From NCBI GenBank assembly GCA_033398695.1, contig CM065801.1, positions 8,928,001 to 8,992,000 of the forward strand: a stretch of 64,000 nucleotides of DNA, written 5' to 3'. Each line of letters opens with the position of its first letter. Position 1 is the stretch's first letter. Positions 45,096 through 58,323 of the stretch are shown here, in pieces. Origin of the DNA: Orobanche coerulescens (Eukaryota; Streptophyta; Magnoliopsida; Lamiales; Orobanchaceae). Both the position numbers and the translations under genes were made by a program. The notes under the pieces were generated by a model that was given only the letters and a program-made list of their open reading frames with translations, had not been told where the DNA came from and ran no database searches.

Positions 45096-48000
45096 ATGGA
45101 GGCGGAGCCGGTGAAGCAACAGCGGCTCTGGGGCGGCATATTGGAGCTGACCAAGGCAGCGCAGGAGAGGGGCACCGACCCCCTGATATGGACCATGCAG
45201 CTGTCCTCGAGACTCACCGCCGCCGGCGTTTCCATGCCGTCCGTCGAGGTGGCGGGGCTCCTCGTTTCTCATATTTGCTGGTCGAACAACACCCGAATCG
45301 CATGGAAATTCCTCGAGAAGGCGCTCACGGTTCGTGTCGTCCCACCTTTGTTCGTTCTCGCACTTCTCTCCACAAGGTTTGTTTTTTCATATCTTTAACC
45401 GTTGCCCCCTTTTTTGTTTAGTTATTCACTTGCACCCGAAATGCATTCCGGCATGTTCGCCCGTGTGGCTATTTATTTCCGATCACACAATAAGATGCTC
45501 TCGCTTTGTACACAGGGTGATTTTATGCTATGCCTACAATAATGCTGTATGTATCTATCTCATCATGTGCTGCTACGAAAATTATCAGATACATATATGT
45601 AAAAAAACAAGTCCAGTCGGCCACCTGAGGCTGTTTCATGGCATGTGACATTTTACCTTGCAATTGTGTTGTTGTGCAGGGTAATATCAAGTCGAAGGAG
45701 GTACCCATTGGCTTATAGATTGTATATGGAGCTTCTAAAGAGATATGCTTTCTCGCTCCCATCTCTGATTAATGGTCCTAATTATCAGAAGTATGAACTT
45801 CTAAACTTGTTTACTTGGTTTTTAATTCTCTTGCATACTATATCACTTCTAGTAATGCTATACCTGTAAAGAAATCATGTATGCTAACACTTTGCTTTAC
45901 ATGAAGCTGACTGACATTATAGAGAGTCGGGGCAATGAAGAATGCTACTCAATATACAAGGACAACTTTCCACAATATGAATCCGGACTTCCTTTGTAAT
46001 GCAAGCATTAGTTTAGATATGTTCTCAAAGTTTAGATATGTTCTCATGATGTGTTTTGCTTTATCTTCACCTTAAAATTCGTACATGTTTTCTGAAGTCT
46101 GATGCATTAGCTTATGGGATCCGGTTTTCACGGTATGGGAAAATAAAACAAAATCACTCCCTCATTAGTGTGATAGAGTTGTAAACTATATATTCAACAA
46201 AAAAGTATGGGTTTTTTAGTTGGTAATGATTAGAGAAGTAGCTTCTCGTTTTTAATCTAGTCCGTATATATTCTAGTTGAAATGCTAATGTTGAGGTATG
46301 AAGTTGATAGAAGTATGTGTTTTTCATTTATAGTTATTAATTTTGACATCAGAACAAGTTTGTCCGTGTTTCTGCTAATATAAATGATCCCAATTGCAGG
46401 ATTATGGAATCCATTGATGACGTCCTCCAATTTTGCCAAATATTTGGTGTTCAGTCCTCCGAACCTGGGCATCTTGTTGTTGAATATATATTCTCAATTG
46501 TATGGGAGTTACTTGATGCATCACTTGACGATGAAGGTCTATTAGAACATACCCTTGAAAAGAAATCAAGGTGGACGGTGAAGAGTCAAGACATGGAAAT
46601 CGACTGTCTTGACGGACTCGAAGGAGCAAAAATTGAAAGTCAGGCAGCATTGAGTAAGATCAATACTCTAATGGCTATTGAAATAATTGGTGAATTTTTT
46701 CAGAACAAAATGACTTCCCGGATACTTTACTTGGCAAGTCGGGATATGTAAGCTTCTTATTTCTTTCTGTTTACCCTGTAAAATTTTGGCATATCAGTGT
46801 CGAATAGGTCTGAGTAGATACACAATAATATCTAGTTTTTGTTTAAGATGCATATGCTAGAACTATGAGCTTTTGGACTTCTTCATGTTCGTATACTTGT
46901 TCTGAAATTTGCGTTCATCTGTTTGCTTGTAGGCCAATGCATTGGGGTTGCTTCATAAATAATTTAAGACTGCTAATCTCAAATTCTGCATCTTTAAGAA
47001 ACTCGAAAATTCTCTCTCCTGAGATGCTCTTGCAGTTAACATCCGATACGCGGAAAGTTCTGTCTCGTGCGTGCAAAATGAGCATAATAGCTACGTCTCC
47101 TATGCCATCTGCTGGTAAATGTAATGGTACAGTTCGTTCCACACTTTGGCTTCCAATAGATCTATATTTAGAAGATACAATGGAAGGACTAGTGAAAACT
47201 ACCAGTGCTGCTGAAACTCTAACTGGTACATTTCTATACAGTCTGGGTTCAGAAGCTAATTATGTAGACATTTATAGAGTTGCTGATCCTGATAGGTATT
47301 GCAGGTTTAGTGAAGGCTCTCCGGACCCTAAATCAGACTACATGGCAGGATGCATTTCTTGGTTTGTGGACTGCAGCTTTACGTTTGGTTCAGAGGGTAA
47401 GTGCAAATTCAAGAACCTATTCTCAGAGAAAAAAACAAGACACAAAAACATGCGACTTAATCCCCAATTTAATCTCGAAAGTCAAAATTTAGCAAAGTTG
47501 TCTTCGTTTCTCAAATTAAGTATGATGGTGCTGTTCCTCAGCTTCTTGCTGTGTTGTCAACTGGTCCATATCCCCTGAATATAGTGAATTATTATTTCCT
47601 TTAAGAAGCAGCAACAAACTTTCTGACTGAGTTAGCATATGATTTGTTGACGGGTCTTCGCGCTCGTTGGTCTGAACAACTCATGATCTTACATTGGACC
47701 TAGTCTCCCCGAGACTTGAACATCGTAGGTTAAGTAGATGCTCATTGCAAGTTCTGGTGCCATTAGGCTGTACGACATTGACCATGATGGTACTAGGACT
47801 TGGACTAGGCCCATCATGAGATCATGGTACAACCTAGAGGTACAAGATTGGCGTATGAAACTGGGACTAGGCCCAGCGTAAGATCATGGTTGTTCGGACC
47901 AGGGATCTAATCAACATGAGTTATTGTAACTTCTTGTAAAAATAGTAACCCTGGAGCAGACTCAAATTCCTATTTGCTCCTGTGGTTTCATATAAAACCG

Positions 48001-51000
48001 AATGTGGTACTGGGAATAAAATATGTCAAAGTGCTCTCTCTCCCCCTAAATTCTGTGTAAATGTGTATAAGAATTCGGTTGCATTATATGGTGTTTGTGG
48101 AGGGAGATGAATAATAGGTGCTTCGAAGACATTTCGTGCCCTGAGGGAATATTTATAATATTTAGGACAATTTTTTCAAGACTTCACTCTGTTGGTTTAA
48201 TATTATAGCTAGGAAAACTTCTTTTTAGTATATCTAATTTACTTTTGTTTTTTATGTCCCTACCCTAGAGGCACACGGCTTGTGTATTCCTTCTTTATTT
48301 TCATTAATAAGCTTCAACTTACCATTCAAAAAAAGAAAATAATTTATCAAGTAAATAACTTTTGATGATTATTATGTTTTGGATCTGTTCAGGCGAGGAA
48401 TTCAATTGAGGGTCCAATTCCTCGCGTTGATTCTAGTTTATGCATGTTGTTGTCCATTGCAACGCTTGCCGTGGTTAATATCGTTGAAGAGGTAACCATG
48501 AATGGTGAAGCTGAAAGAACCTGCATGAGTCAGAGAAAATGTACCGAGTCTGTGGGAAAGCGTCGTGAAGACTTAGTTTCCAGCCTTCAGAGGTTGGGTG
48601 ATTTTGAAGGGTTGTTGACTCCCCCATCACTTGTAAATTCACTGGCTAATCAAGCTGCTGCAAAAGCAATGATGTTCCTTTCAGGTGTCTCCGTTGGCAG
48701 TGGGCATCTTAATGGCATGGACTTAAATGACATGCCTGTGAATTGTTGTGAGTATCTTTTACTACGCTATGCTATCAAGTATAAACATTCCAGTGTTTAG
48801 TTTCTTGCTTTGTATGATGTGATGACCATCTTGAATATTTTGCCCAGCAAATGTATTTTTCGGATTATATGTTATCGACTGATAGGATTGAAATTGCATT
48901 ACTGAGCTACAATTGGATCCACGCAGAATCCCTGATCTAGTGAATTCTGCTGTAGTGATTATCACCTGTTTTATTTTCTCGTGAGATGAAAAAGTGAAAG
49001 TAATTGCATTTGCTCTTCCATATTTGGCGTTTTCCTTTATCTTTCTACTGAGCACATGCTGGATCTTAATTTGCCTTATTTATGTCCTTAATCTTTATAT
49101 TCTCTCTGTATGTCGATATGCAACATTTTCTTTTCACTTTCCTCTTGGGTTAGTAGCGAGGCTCTTATTTTCCAATTTCATGGTGAAATGAGTGTGTGTG
49201 TGTGTGTGTGTGTGTTGGTGGGGGGGAAGCAATGATAGTTTTCTGTTTTTTCGGCTCATACCTCTTTTATCTCCCCTTTTTCATCTCTCTCTTCATTGTT
49301 AATTGGCTTTATGATCATTTGCAGCTGGAAACCTTTGGCATCTAATTGTTGAGGCTTGCATTGCTAGAAATGTTTTGGATACATCGGCATATTTGTGGCC
49401 TGGATATGTAGAAGGTCGCTGCAATCAAATTCCTCGAAACATTTCTGGGCAAATGCCTGGTTGGGCATCATTAATGAAAGGGTCGCCTTTAACTCCTCCA
49501 TTGATCAGTGCCTTGGTATCAACTCCAGCTACTAGGTAGATGGTAGTTCTAATTTTGAGAAGTTATATTCCTGCCTCTCTGTGGATGTATTACCTTAGAT
49601 TTGTGTTGTTTTAACTACGAGTTGACAAGCAAATAAATGAAGGTCAAATTTGTGATTGATGAAACAACATATTCAGACAACCATGGTACTGCCATCAGTT
49701 GTAGTGTTAAAACCATATCCCTTTTTGGTGTACTCAACACTTGGCGACTGATTTTAGATTGGAACCTAACAGTTTACCTAGTGGCCGTCTCTATTTTTTT
49801 TCTAACAAGACACGTAGTTTGAATGTACATATAGTAATTGAAGATGGTGGTAATCTGGTAGCAGATCTTCCTTTCTCGTACTACCTCTGTTTTTAGTAAC
49901 CGTCTCTCACTTTCGACATGAAACTTTGACCATAACAATCTTTCTAATTATAATCATAAAAATTTATCAAAAAATAATATCATGAAAGTATTTTAAAAAA
50001 TAAATAATAACGATATAATTTTTATATTTACCGGTATAATATGTAAGAAATAAATGATCAAAGCTCAATATTGAAAAGGTCAAACGACACTTGCAAAAGA
50101 ACGGAGGTCGTATATCCCACCTGTAAGGAAACTGACTTTGAGCTTATGGATTTGACATAAGCTTAGCAGAGATAGAGAGGATGTATGAGATTGCTGTCAG
50201 CGGTACAGATGATGAGAAGATTTCTGCTGCTACGATATTATGTGGGGCTTCTTTTTGTCGTGGATGGAATATACAGGTAATGGATATCAGATTTCATATG
50301 TAATGTGAGATCTAATTTTCTTATTACTCGAGTCCAAAACATTTTAGCCTCTTTTCTCATTTTGCATAACTATATTAAATTCTCATTACATTTTTATATG
50401 GAGGGATATCGGTACTCGATAAAAGGTCATCATTGAGATCTAATTTTCTTATTACTCGAGTCCAAAACATTTTAGCCTCTTTTCTCATTTTGCATAACTA
50501 TATCAAATTCTCATTACATTTTTATATGGAGGGATATCGGTACTCGATAAAAGGTCATCATTTGAGACAAATATTTATGTTTCTCTTGTGAATGACTATG
50601 CACTACCACTACGTTCTTTTGTTGGTTTACTGAAGATAAAATATGGATTCGTCATTGCTTACAGGAACATACAGGTCTTTTGATAACAAAAATGCTCTCA
50701 CCTGCTGCTCCTACTGATTTTTCTGGAAGTGAGAGTCATTTGATAGGTTATGCTCCATTTCTGAATGTTCTTCTTGTCGGAATATCGTCTGTCGACTGTA
50801 TTCAAATTTTTTCCTTGCACGGCTTGGTAGGTCCAACCTCATCTGTGGTTTGTGATTGCTTGTTCCGTATCCACAAAGTTGAATGCTAAACTAAAAACAA
50901 AAAAAAAATTACCATTTAAGTGGGAGATTTTTTTCCTGTCACATATGACCTAATAAATGAATCCAAGACTCCGGGTCATCAGTTTATGCCTATTTCGGTG

Positions 51001-54000
51001 CACCTGAATTTTGTTCCAGGTTCCTCAACTTGCAGCTGCGTTGATGCCAATCTGTGAAGTTTTCGGTTCCTGTGCACCCAATATGCCATGGATTCTCAAC
51101 ACTGGGAAGGAGATTTCTTCTCATGCCGTATTTTCAAATGCATTTAATCTGCTGCTGAGACTGTGGAGATTTAATCAGCCACCTCTTGACCATGTAATGG
51201 GAGATGGTGCTCCAGTGGGATCTCATTTAACTCCAGACTTCCTCTTACTGGTGCACAATTCCCAGCTAGCTTCATATGAGAATCTATCGAATAATCAAAC
51301 TAACACTCATAGACTGTCGAGATCGTCATATTCATCACCGAGAGATCCCGTATTCATGGATTCCTTTCCAAAACTGAAGCGTTGGTATAGAAAACATCAA
51401 GAATGTATTTCTTCTATTCTTTCTAGTCTAGTACCTGGAAATACTGTTCATGAGATTGTTGAGGCACTCCTTAGCATGCTGTTTAAAAAAATTAACAGAG
51501 GAGGTCAACAGTTGACTCCATCTTCTGGAAGCAGCAGCTCATCTGCATCTGGCACTGATGAATCCTGTCTTCTCCGTCTCAAGTTGCCTGCTTGGGATAT
51601 TCTTGAGGCTGTTCCCTTTGTCCTTGATGCTGCCCTTACTGCCTGTGCCCATGGAAGACTCTCACCACGTGAATTGACTACTGGTTCGTTAATGTATTTA
51701 CTTAAGGCATGCTTGAGGTATTCTGGTTAATTTTTGTTGGTTAAATAATCATGTTGCTTCTCCAAAGATACTTCAGTATGCTTATCAAATCATATGCATG
51801 TCATAAATGGAAATGTCTATCAATTTTGGTTGGCACCATATTTTGCAGTCCTTTTTGTTATCTTCACTAATATGCTCATGTATTATTTGATTGGCTATCT
51901 ATTTGGAATGAGTACATAGCATATTCAGCCGTAGATTTTCACTGAAGTCCTTATAGGCACCTCAACAGAGCTGAAGTAGATACCTTTGGCCGACACATGT
52001 ATCTATTGATTTGATCATATGTTGTAGAAATTGATTTCTCGTGATTTGAAATATTGTTGCTCTTGTCACTACTGTGACCCTGTTTCCTCTCTTCTTATAT
52101 TATATCAGTATATAGAAGAGACAGTGCCATGATATTATACTAATCTCAGGGCTCAAAGATCTTGCTGATTTTCTTCCTGCTTCTTTGGCGACTATAGTAA
52201 GTTACTTCTCAGCAGAAGTGAGTAGGGGTCTTTGGAAACATGCTTCCATGAACGGAACCGACTGGCCGAGCCCTGCCGCAAATTTATCCATGGTTGAAGA
52301 ACAGATTAAGAAAATTTTAGCTGCCACTGGTGTCAATGTCCCATGTCTTGCTATAGGTGTGTCTGTAATTTGCTTACATTTAGTTCTCCAACATCCTTAA
52401 ACTAGAGTTGTTATATTTGCCAATACGTATCCTGCTGCCAATGCACAAAAGTTCTGTTTGAAGTTCACAGCATATGTTATCGGTTAAAATCTTATACCAA
52501 AATCTGATCAGAGAAGACGGGGCTGCATGACGACTACCTACCCGGGTGAAAGGTTTAGCCTAATTAATGTAATGAACAGAAATATGGTTGGAGTAACAAA
52601 CTTGTTCGTTTAAGTTCCCCAGTTGCCATCCCAGAGGTTTAGCCTAAGTACCGTAAAAGTCCATTAGTCTTTCAAAATTAAGAGTGCCTCTTAGAATATT
52701 GTAAATACCCTTAGAATATTGTAAATACCCCCTTGAGGTTTTGTACTTTCTGTTCTTTTGGACTCAATGAATCTGAATAATAAAAATAAATATAATAATA
52801 TAATAATAAATATAATAATATAATTAAATATAAATGATAATTTGAGATCTATTTGATAAGGGTAACTTATAATAATATTAATGATATTAATAACAATAAC
52901 GATAATAACAATAATAATAATAATAACACTGATAATAATAACACTGATAATAATAATAGTAATCAACAACAATAACGATAATAGTAAGTATTATTAATAA
53001 TAATAGTAAATATTATTAGTAATAATAACAATATAATAATTAAGATTAATAATAATAATAATAATAATAACAACACTGATAATAATGGTAAAGAATAATA
53101 GTAATCAACAACAATAATAATAATTAAGATTATTATTAATAATAATAATAAGAAGAAGAAGAAGAAGGAGAAAAAAACTGAACTGAACGGACCTGAACTG
53201 AAGTGCAGGTTTTGAAAGATAATTGGGCCGTTGTAAATTAGAATAACTTTCGTGGGTGGTTTTTGTTGACCATGATAAAAAAAACATCACCATGGTCATG
53301 TGCTCTTTATTCTGGTCGGTGACATGAAAATTATACTATCAATTGACGGCCAAAAATTGTTAACACTATAAAAGCAAGCAAAAAACAAAGTAGCAAAGTT
53401 TTATGCTGGATGCGCTTCTGTCGCAGCCTTCATAAGAAGGAGAAGGATACAATCAGAAAACAAATCCTCACTCAATCACTCAATCAACATTATGCTGACA
53501 ATTTGTTTTTTTGGCTTGTAGGAGCAAGCACTCCATTAACACTACCGTTACCCCTGGCGGCTCTCGTTAGTCTCACAATAACATATAAACTCGATAGAGG
53601 TGGTCAGTCTTCTTTAGACCTGGTGGGTCCAGCTTTGAAAAACCTCGCTGTAGGTTGCCCCTGGCCGTGTATGTCCATAGCAGCTGCTTTGTGGGCTCAG
53701 AAGGTAAAGCATTGGAGTGACTTTCTCGTCTTCGCTGCAGCCCAGACCGTTTTCCACCACGATGACGACGCTATAGTCCAACTCCTTAGAGTCTGCTTCA
53801 CAACAGCCGTCGGATTAAATTCTTCCGTCTCAAGCAATGGTGGCGTTGGTGCTCTTTTGGGTCACGGATTCGGCTTCTCCGGACGAATTTCCACTGTCGC
53901 CCCTGGAACACTTTACTTAACCGTTCACCGGGCCGTCAGAAATGTGATTTTAATGACAGAACAAATCGTGTCCCTTCTAATGGAAACCGTCAAAGATATT

Positions 54001-54624
54001 GCCAACAGTGGTTTGCCCCAAGAAAATTTGGAGAAACTCAAGAAAACGAAATACAGTATGAAATACGGCCAAGTTTCACTGGCTGCTGCTATAACCCAGG
54101 TTAAAATCGTAGCTTCACTCGGGGCTTCTTTAATTTGGATTACCGGTGGATTGAATTCAATACAATCCCTATTTAAGGAAATATTACCATCTTGGTTTAT
54201 ATCCACCCACGGTTCGGAACAAGAATCGGGCAGCACGGTCTGGACGCTGGGCGGATATGCACTGGCATATTTCACTCAGTTTTCCGGGTTATTTGCCTGG
54301 GGAGTGGATTCGACCTCGCCTGCATCCAAACGGAGGGGTAAGGTTGTCGGGAAGCATTTGGAATTTCTTGCGAGCGCAATTGAGGGGAAAATATCGCTCG
54401 GATGTAATAAGGCTACTTGGAGAGCTTACGTGACGGGATATTTGAGTTTAATAATTAGTTGTACCCCTAATTGGATGGTTGAAGTTGATTTAGAGGTTTT
54501 AAAGAGAGTTAGTAAAGGATTAAAACAATGGAATGAGGAGGAAATGGCTTTGGCACTTCTCGGAATAGGCGGGATTGGTGCTATGGGTGCTGCTGCTGAA
54601 ATGATTATAGAAACTGGGATTTGA
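45096..54624 (+). CDS. MED33: Mediator of RNA polymerase II subunit 33 (MED33A/B; REF4/RFR1 family)
   Basis: Exons: 45096-45376, 45680-45790, 46400-46747, 46933-47225, 47305-47396, 48393-48747, 49325-49535, 50162-50276, 50665-50826, 51020-51683, 52150-52356 and 53522-54624. Together they give 1313 codons plus stop with all phases consistent, close to the roughly 1300 residues of Arabidopsis MED33 proteins. Diagnostic blocks are LWGGILELTKAAQERGTDPL at the start, then LVKALRTLNQTTWQDAFLGL, LIVEACIARNVLDTSAYLWP, MNGTDWPSPAANLS and, near the end, GRISTVAPGTLYLTVHRAVR. The exon 10 donor at 51683 (GTTCGT) was chosen because it alone restores TTGLKDLADFLPASLAT. MED33 is a plant Mediator tail subunit; in Arabidopsis REF4 and RFR1 limit phenylpropanoid gene expression. 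Intron 5 (about 1 kb) contains sequence with a solo-LTR look. Intron 11 holds a large ATT/AAT microsatellite. The gene appears intact and functional. Confidence 0.95.
52776..53163. repeat. AAT-type microsatellite cluster in intron 11 of MED33
   Basis: Interrupted runs of AATAATAAT and related words over nearly 400 bases, with an AAG run at the end. Low complexity. The intron splice sites at 52357 and 53521 are unaffected. Confidence 0.85.
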
Positions 54625-54919
54625 GTTTTTGTTTGGATTTTTTTTTTTGTAAATGGTGTTTTAACTATTCAAAGAAGTCACTATATAACTGTGTACTCTT
54701 AATAAAAATAAAATATATGTCAATAAACTGTGTTGATGTCTTTATTGGTCATCTTACACAATCAAATAGCATCGTCTATTATTTATCCATCATTATTTAC
54801 CTAATCTTTTTGATAAAAATGCTAATATAATCATCTATTCAAAACAGCTTCTCTCTCTCTATCTCTATATAATTCTACTCTCCTCATCAAAAGTTTAATG
54901 TTTCACTTAAAAAATTGAA

Positions 54920-55067
54920 TAATGCTACACACACACACCGCACACCCCGCTCAGAGGCCAGATCTCGCGTAGAGTACTGCACTCTACTACTTTATGGGTA
55001 GTAGGGGTTGTGTAATGGTAGGATGTGCAATTGTGTGTGCAATTAGGTGTGTGTGTGTGTAGCAGCT
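54920..55067. mobile_element. Small MITE with (AC)n/(GT)n-bearing inverted ends
   Basis: AATGCTACACACACACACC at the left pairs with GTGTGTGTGTGTAGCAG at the right. The interior has AGAGTACTGCACTCT, itself palindromic. No coding capacity. Confidence 0.55.
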
Positions 55068-55110
55068 TTGTAAAAAATTATCTCCGCAAAAAAAATCAAT
55101 TTCTTTCTGC

Positions 55111-55148
55111 GGGGCGGCGTACTTGAGCTGACCAAGGCGTACTTGAGA
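55111..55148 (+). other. Micro-fragment of MED33 exon 1
   Basis: GGCGTACTTGAGCTGACC followed by AAGGC is identical over 23 bases to the pseudogene at 2974-2998 and differs from the intact gene at three positions. The word GGCGTACTTGAG is then repeated at 55137-55148. It resembles filler DNA copied during break repair. Confidence 0.7.
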
Positions 55149-56184
55149 TAGATATTCTGTCTGGGGAACTAGAGACCGACTTTTAATTGACACGTTCAAT
55201 AAATTTCAATACTTGTTGTTATACGATCAAGGATGCACATTTGAAATGGCGAGAATATGTTGTATCCTTATTTCCTGCAAGTGGCTCGGGTCGGGCATGT
55301 ATACTTGTTATCAAATAGATGTACATGAGATGTGTGTGAGTAGGGTCTGTTGTTAATGGGCTGTCTGATCGAATATCATGTCTGATGGATCGCTCGATTC
55401 CTGAATGAGTCGGTTCTCGTCCCGACTTCCTTCCTACAATGTGTACCCGAATTTAAGTCCAATAATAGTATAAAGCCCAATTGTCCAATTGTTAGTAATC
55501 AATACTTAATTGGACTCAAGAACACGATTACACGATTAGTAACTAGAAAGTGCTAGAATTTGTAGGATGCGTCTTCATTTTTTCAATCGTCGGTCTTCCA
55601 ACTCCACTACTCTCTACTTTTTTAATTCTCTTGTCTCTGCTTGTTGGAAATGGTAGGGCCATTGACAGGTCAAGCTATCCGGTACTCGCCCGACTCGAAT
55701 ACTCGACCAGATGGACATCTAATTCCTTAATGAGCCGTCTTGAACCATGTTGCTACTCGATTTCTTAGCGTGCAGGTCTGATACCCAACTCGACACTACC
55801 GAGCTGGACCGGGTAGTGCGATATCCAACTCCGTTCGACCAATTAATAATACTATGCAAGAGTAATTGATCCGTCACTCTTGTGAAATACCTTGCAAACT
55901 TTGTGAAATGTACTCCGAACTGCCAACAATCAAATGGAGGGCACCAAATAACCAGAGACCAAATTTCAAGAGGGTTTCAAATTTACCCTAGTTAAATATT
56001 CTACGTCCTAATTCTATAACTTTACATTAAATGAACAAGAAAATAATAAACTTTCAAGGTAAAAATGACATTTATTCAACAAATACACATTGAAAAATGC
56101 TTTTGGACCCAAGGAAAACACTATAAAATGATGTGCAGTTTTTTTTACCAATTCCAAGTACTGGCCCAGTGATATTCCCACGTA

Positions 56185-56312
56185 GTCGTCCTTGCCGGAT
56201 GCACTACACGCGCGTCAGACGACGATGCAGATCGATCGCACCATCTAGTGCATCAAGTGCATCGATCTGCACCGTCCATACACGCCACGTGTAGTGTATC
56301 CGGCAGGGGATG
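56185..56312. mobile_element. Hairpin MITE
   Basis: TTGCCGGATGCACTACACG pairs with CGTGTAGTGTATCCGGCAG, and the inner part has GATGCAGATCGAT pairing with ATCGATCTGCACC. About 125 bases in total, no coding capacity. Confidence 0.65.
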
Positions 56313-57436
56313 CACTACATGAGGTCTCTCGATGGACGGAACCCAATCCCAGTAATATATTGAGGTTCTAGGCACTAGAACCTCAAATTAAGACCGTTTA
56401 TAATTTTACCTTTTAATTTATAGAATCTTTAAACATTCAACAATGCTACACATACGATCGATTTACACGACTAAATTTTACAATACATCATCTCACCATA
56501 CATTTATCACTAAATTCATTATTTATTCCATCACCTACCCCACCACCCACATCATCAATGGTCTAAAATGATCGCAACGGCTGTGATTGTTTCTTAAACA
56601 TTAAAGTGGTCACTAAACTCATAATCGTGTATCAAATGTTAGTTTTGGAGTCTCATTATGGTCACTGACTGATGAATAATGACAACACCGTTAGTTTAAA
56701 AAATATTGATTGACGAAAGAGTGTTGACTTTGATGTGGACTGACGCGAACACGTGTCTACTGCATGGACACGTGGCACAATACAAAGTACTACCTCCTAT
56801 TCAAAATATAAGTCTTTTTAGACTAATACACATATTAAGAAAATATTAACTTTCTACTTTACACTTAATAAATTGTTTTGAAATTCACACTATACATTTA
56901 AAATTATCAATAACTAAGCTATTTTTAGTAAGTTTGCACGTCATTTGAGAAAAAATACAATTAATTATCATTGAAAAATGCAAAACGACATATAAAATGA
57001 AAATAGTGTAAATAGTAAAAAAGACTTATATTTTTAATGCAGATTTTTTTCTTAATGTTTATTTTCAAATACTTATATTCGTTTTAGTAAATCATATATT
57101 TATATATTTTTTATTAGTAATTATATTAAAATAACTATATTTATTTTTAATAATTCATATATTCATTTTTCTTTGTAATTTTTCATAAAACAAGTGCAAA
57201 TCTTATTCTCATTTTTAATAAATCTTATTTATTTCCATGTATTATAACTTAAAAAAATCAAAATAGAAATAATGTTATGTTGAGTGGAGAAAAGGTCCCG
57301 CCATTTTTTACTTTTAGAGTAATTAATTTTATGGGTGTTGTACCGCGTGCTTTACTATTAATTTTATTATAATATTATTATGAATATTTTATCTGTAAAG
57401 CACGGAGTGTGGTTCAGAGTGTTGCCCTATCACCCC

Positions 57437-57626
57437 TCTTAATTAATTGAGTAATGCTACTTTCACAATTCACTTGACAACGAGGTTGACAATTTGTGTA
57501 TGTGGCACGATCCTGTGAAGTGAGATAAATGTGATTGTGACATTTCACTTTTATCTCACTTCGGCGCGACGGATACAATCGTCAACCTTATCACTGTCAA
57601 TCGCAGTGTGATTACTCTAATTAATT
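57437..57626. mobile_element. Foldback MITE with about 60-base arms
   Basis: The arm TTAATTGAGTAATGCTACTT through GAGGTTGACAATTTGTGTA pairs with the complement of GGATACAATCGTCAACC through GTGATTACTCTAATTAA. It is flanked by TAATTAA on both sides. An inner palindrome GTGAGATAAA/TTTATCTCAC is also present. Confidence 0.7.
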
Positions 57627-58323
57627 AGACACAAATCTCTTTATTAATTTTTAATGTTACAAAACACATAATATGAATAAATAATCGTCATAATTAGTAT
57701 TTCTCCATGTAGATAGATTTAAAGAACTTACAGTTATAAAGAGATCATCCATAAGAAAAATGTCATCAAAATTGGGGATTTCCAAAAGCTTATCTGGTGA
57801 ATTGAAGATACCTAACTCATCTTAAAAGATCAAAGTCAAAATTACCCTTGCATAATCAGGTGAGTATTTATGAGAATTGAGAACCACTATTAAGGGTATT
57901 TTAGGCAGAAAATTAGGTTTTAAAAAGATCCGGGAAATAACAAACACAAACAATGACAATCCAAAAGTCCCTTATGTGAGTACATGAACCTCGATAAATT
58001 AATATGGGTCGGGACCAAAACAAATATTAATCAATCGAGGTAAATTTAGCACTAAGCCCCTCATAAAAATATTATCGAATCGAGATAATTATTTTATTGA
58101 AGTTTTACTGTATAATGTGGTAGCAAATAGTAAACATATAAACAATTATATTTCAAATCTTGCTTCATCGTATCTTCGGACAAAAAACTCGTAACAATTC
58201 GATGTTCCGCATCTTTCACTAATATTGACATTCTAAATCCATGGCCTTTGGCACAAGGAAAGAAGCAAATCCAAAGAATGAACTCTTCCAATTGTCATAA
58301 ACTCAAACCAAAAGGAAACAATA

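Larger units (their letters stand above)
54625..58323. other. Intergenic region between convergent MED33 and OSCA genes
   Basis: Holds the 3' UTR of MED33 (AT-rich, AATAAAAATAAAA near 54700) and then unassigned DNA with several small inverted-repeat elements, listed separately. A relative of the GTAAAGCAC-type hairpin family lies near 57340-57420. No gene recognised. Confidence 0.6.

Noticed and set aside
47580..48060. Large intron 5 segment of MED33 as an extra exon or gene
   Set aside because: No open frame or domain. It contains TATAAAACC and CTCTCTCTCCCC words suggestive of a solo LTR, but ends and target duplication could not be found, so it is not listed as an element.
51020..51717. 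Exon 10 of MED33 ending at 51717 (donor GTATTC)
   Set aside because: That junction shifts the frame to an early stop in exon 11; the donor at 51683 restores the conserved TTGLKDLADFLP text and a total length divisible by three.
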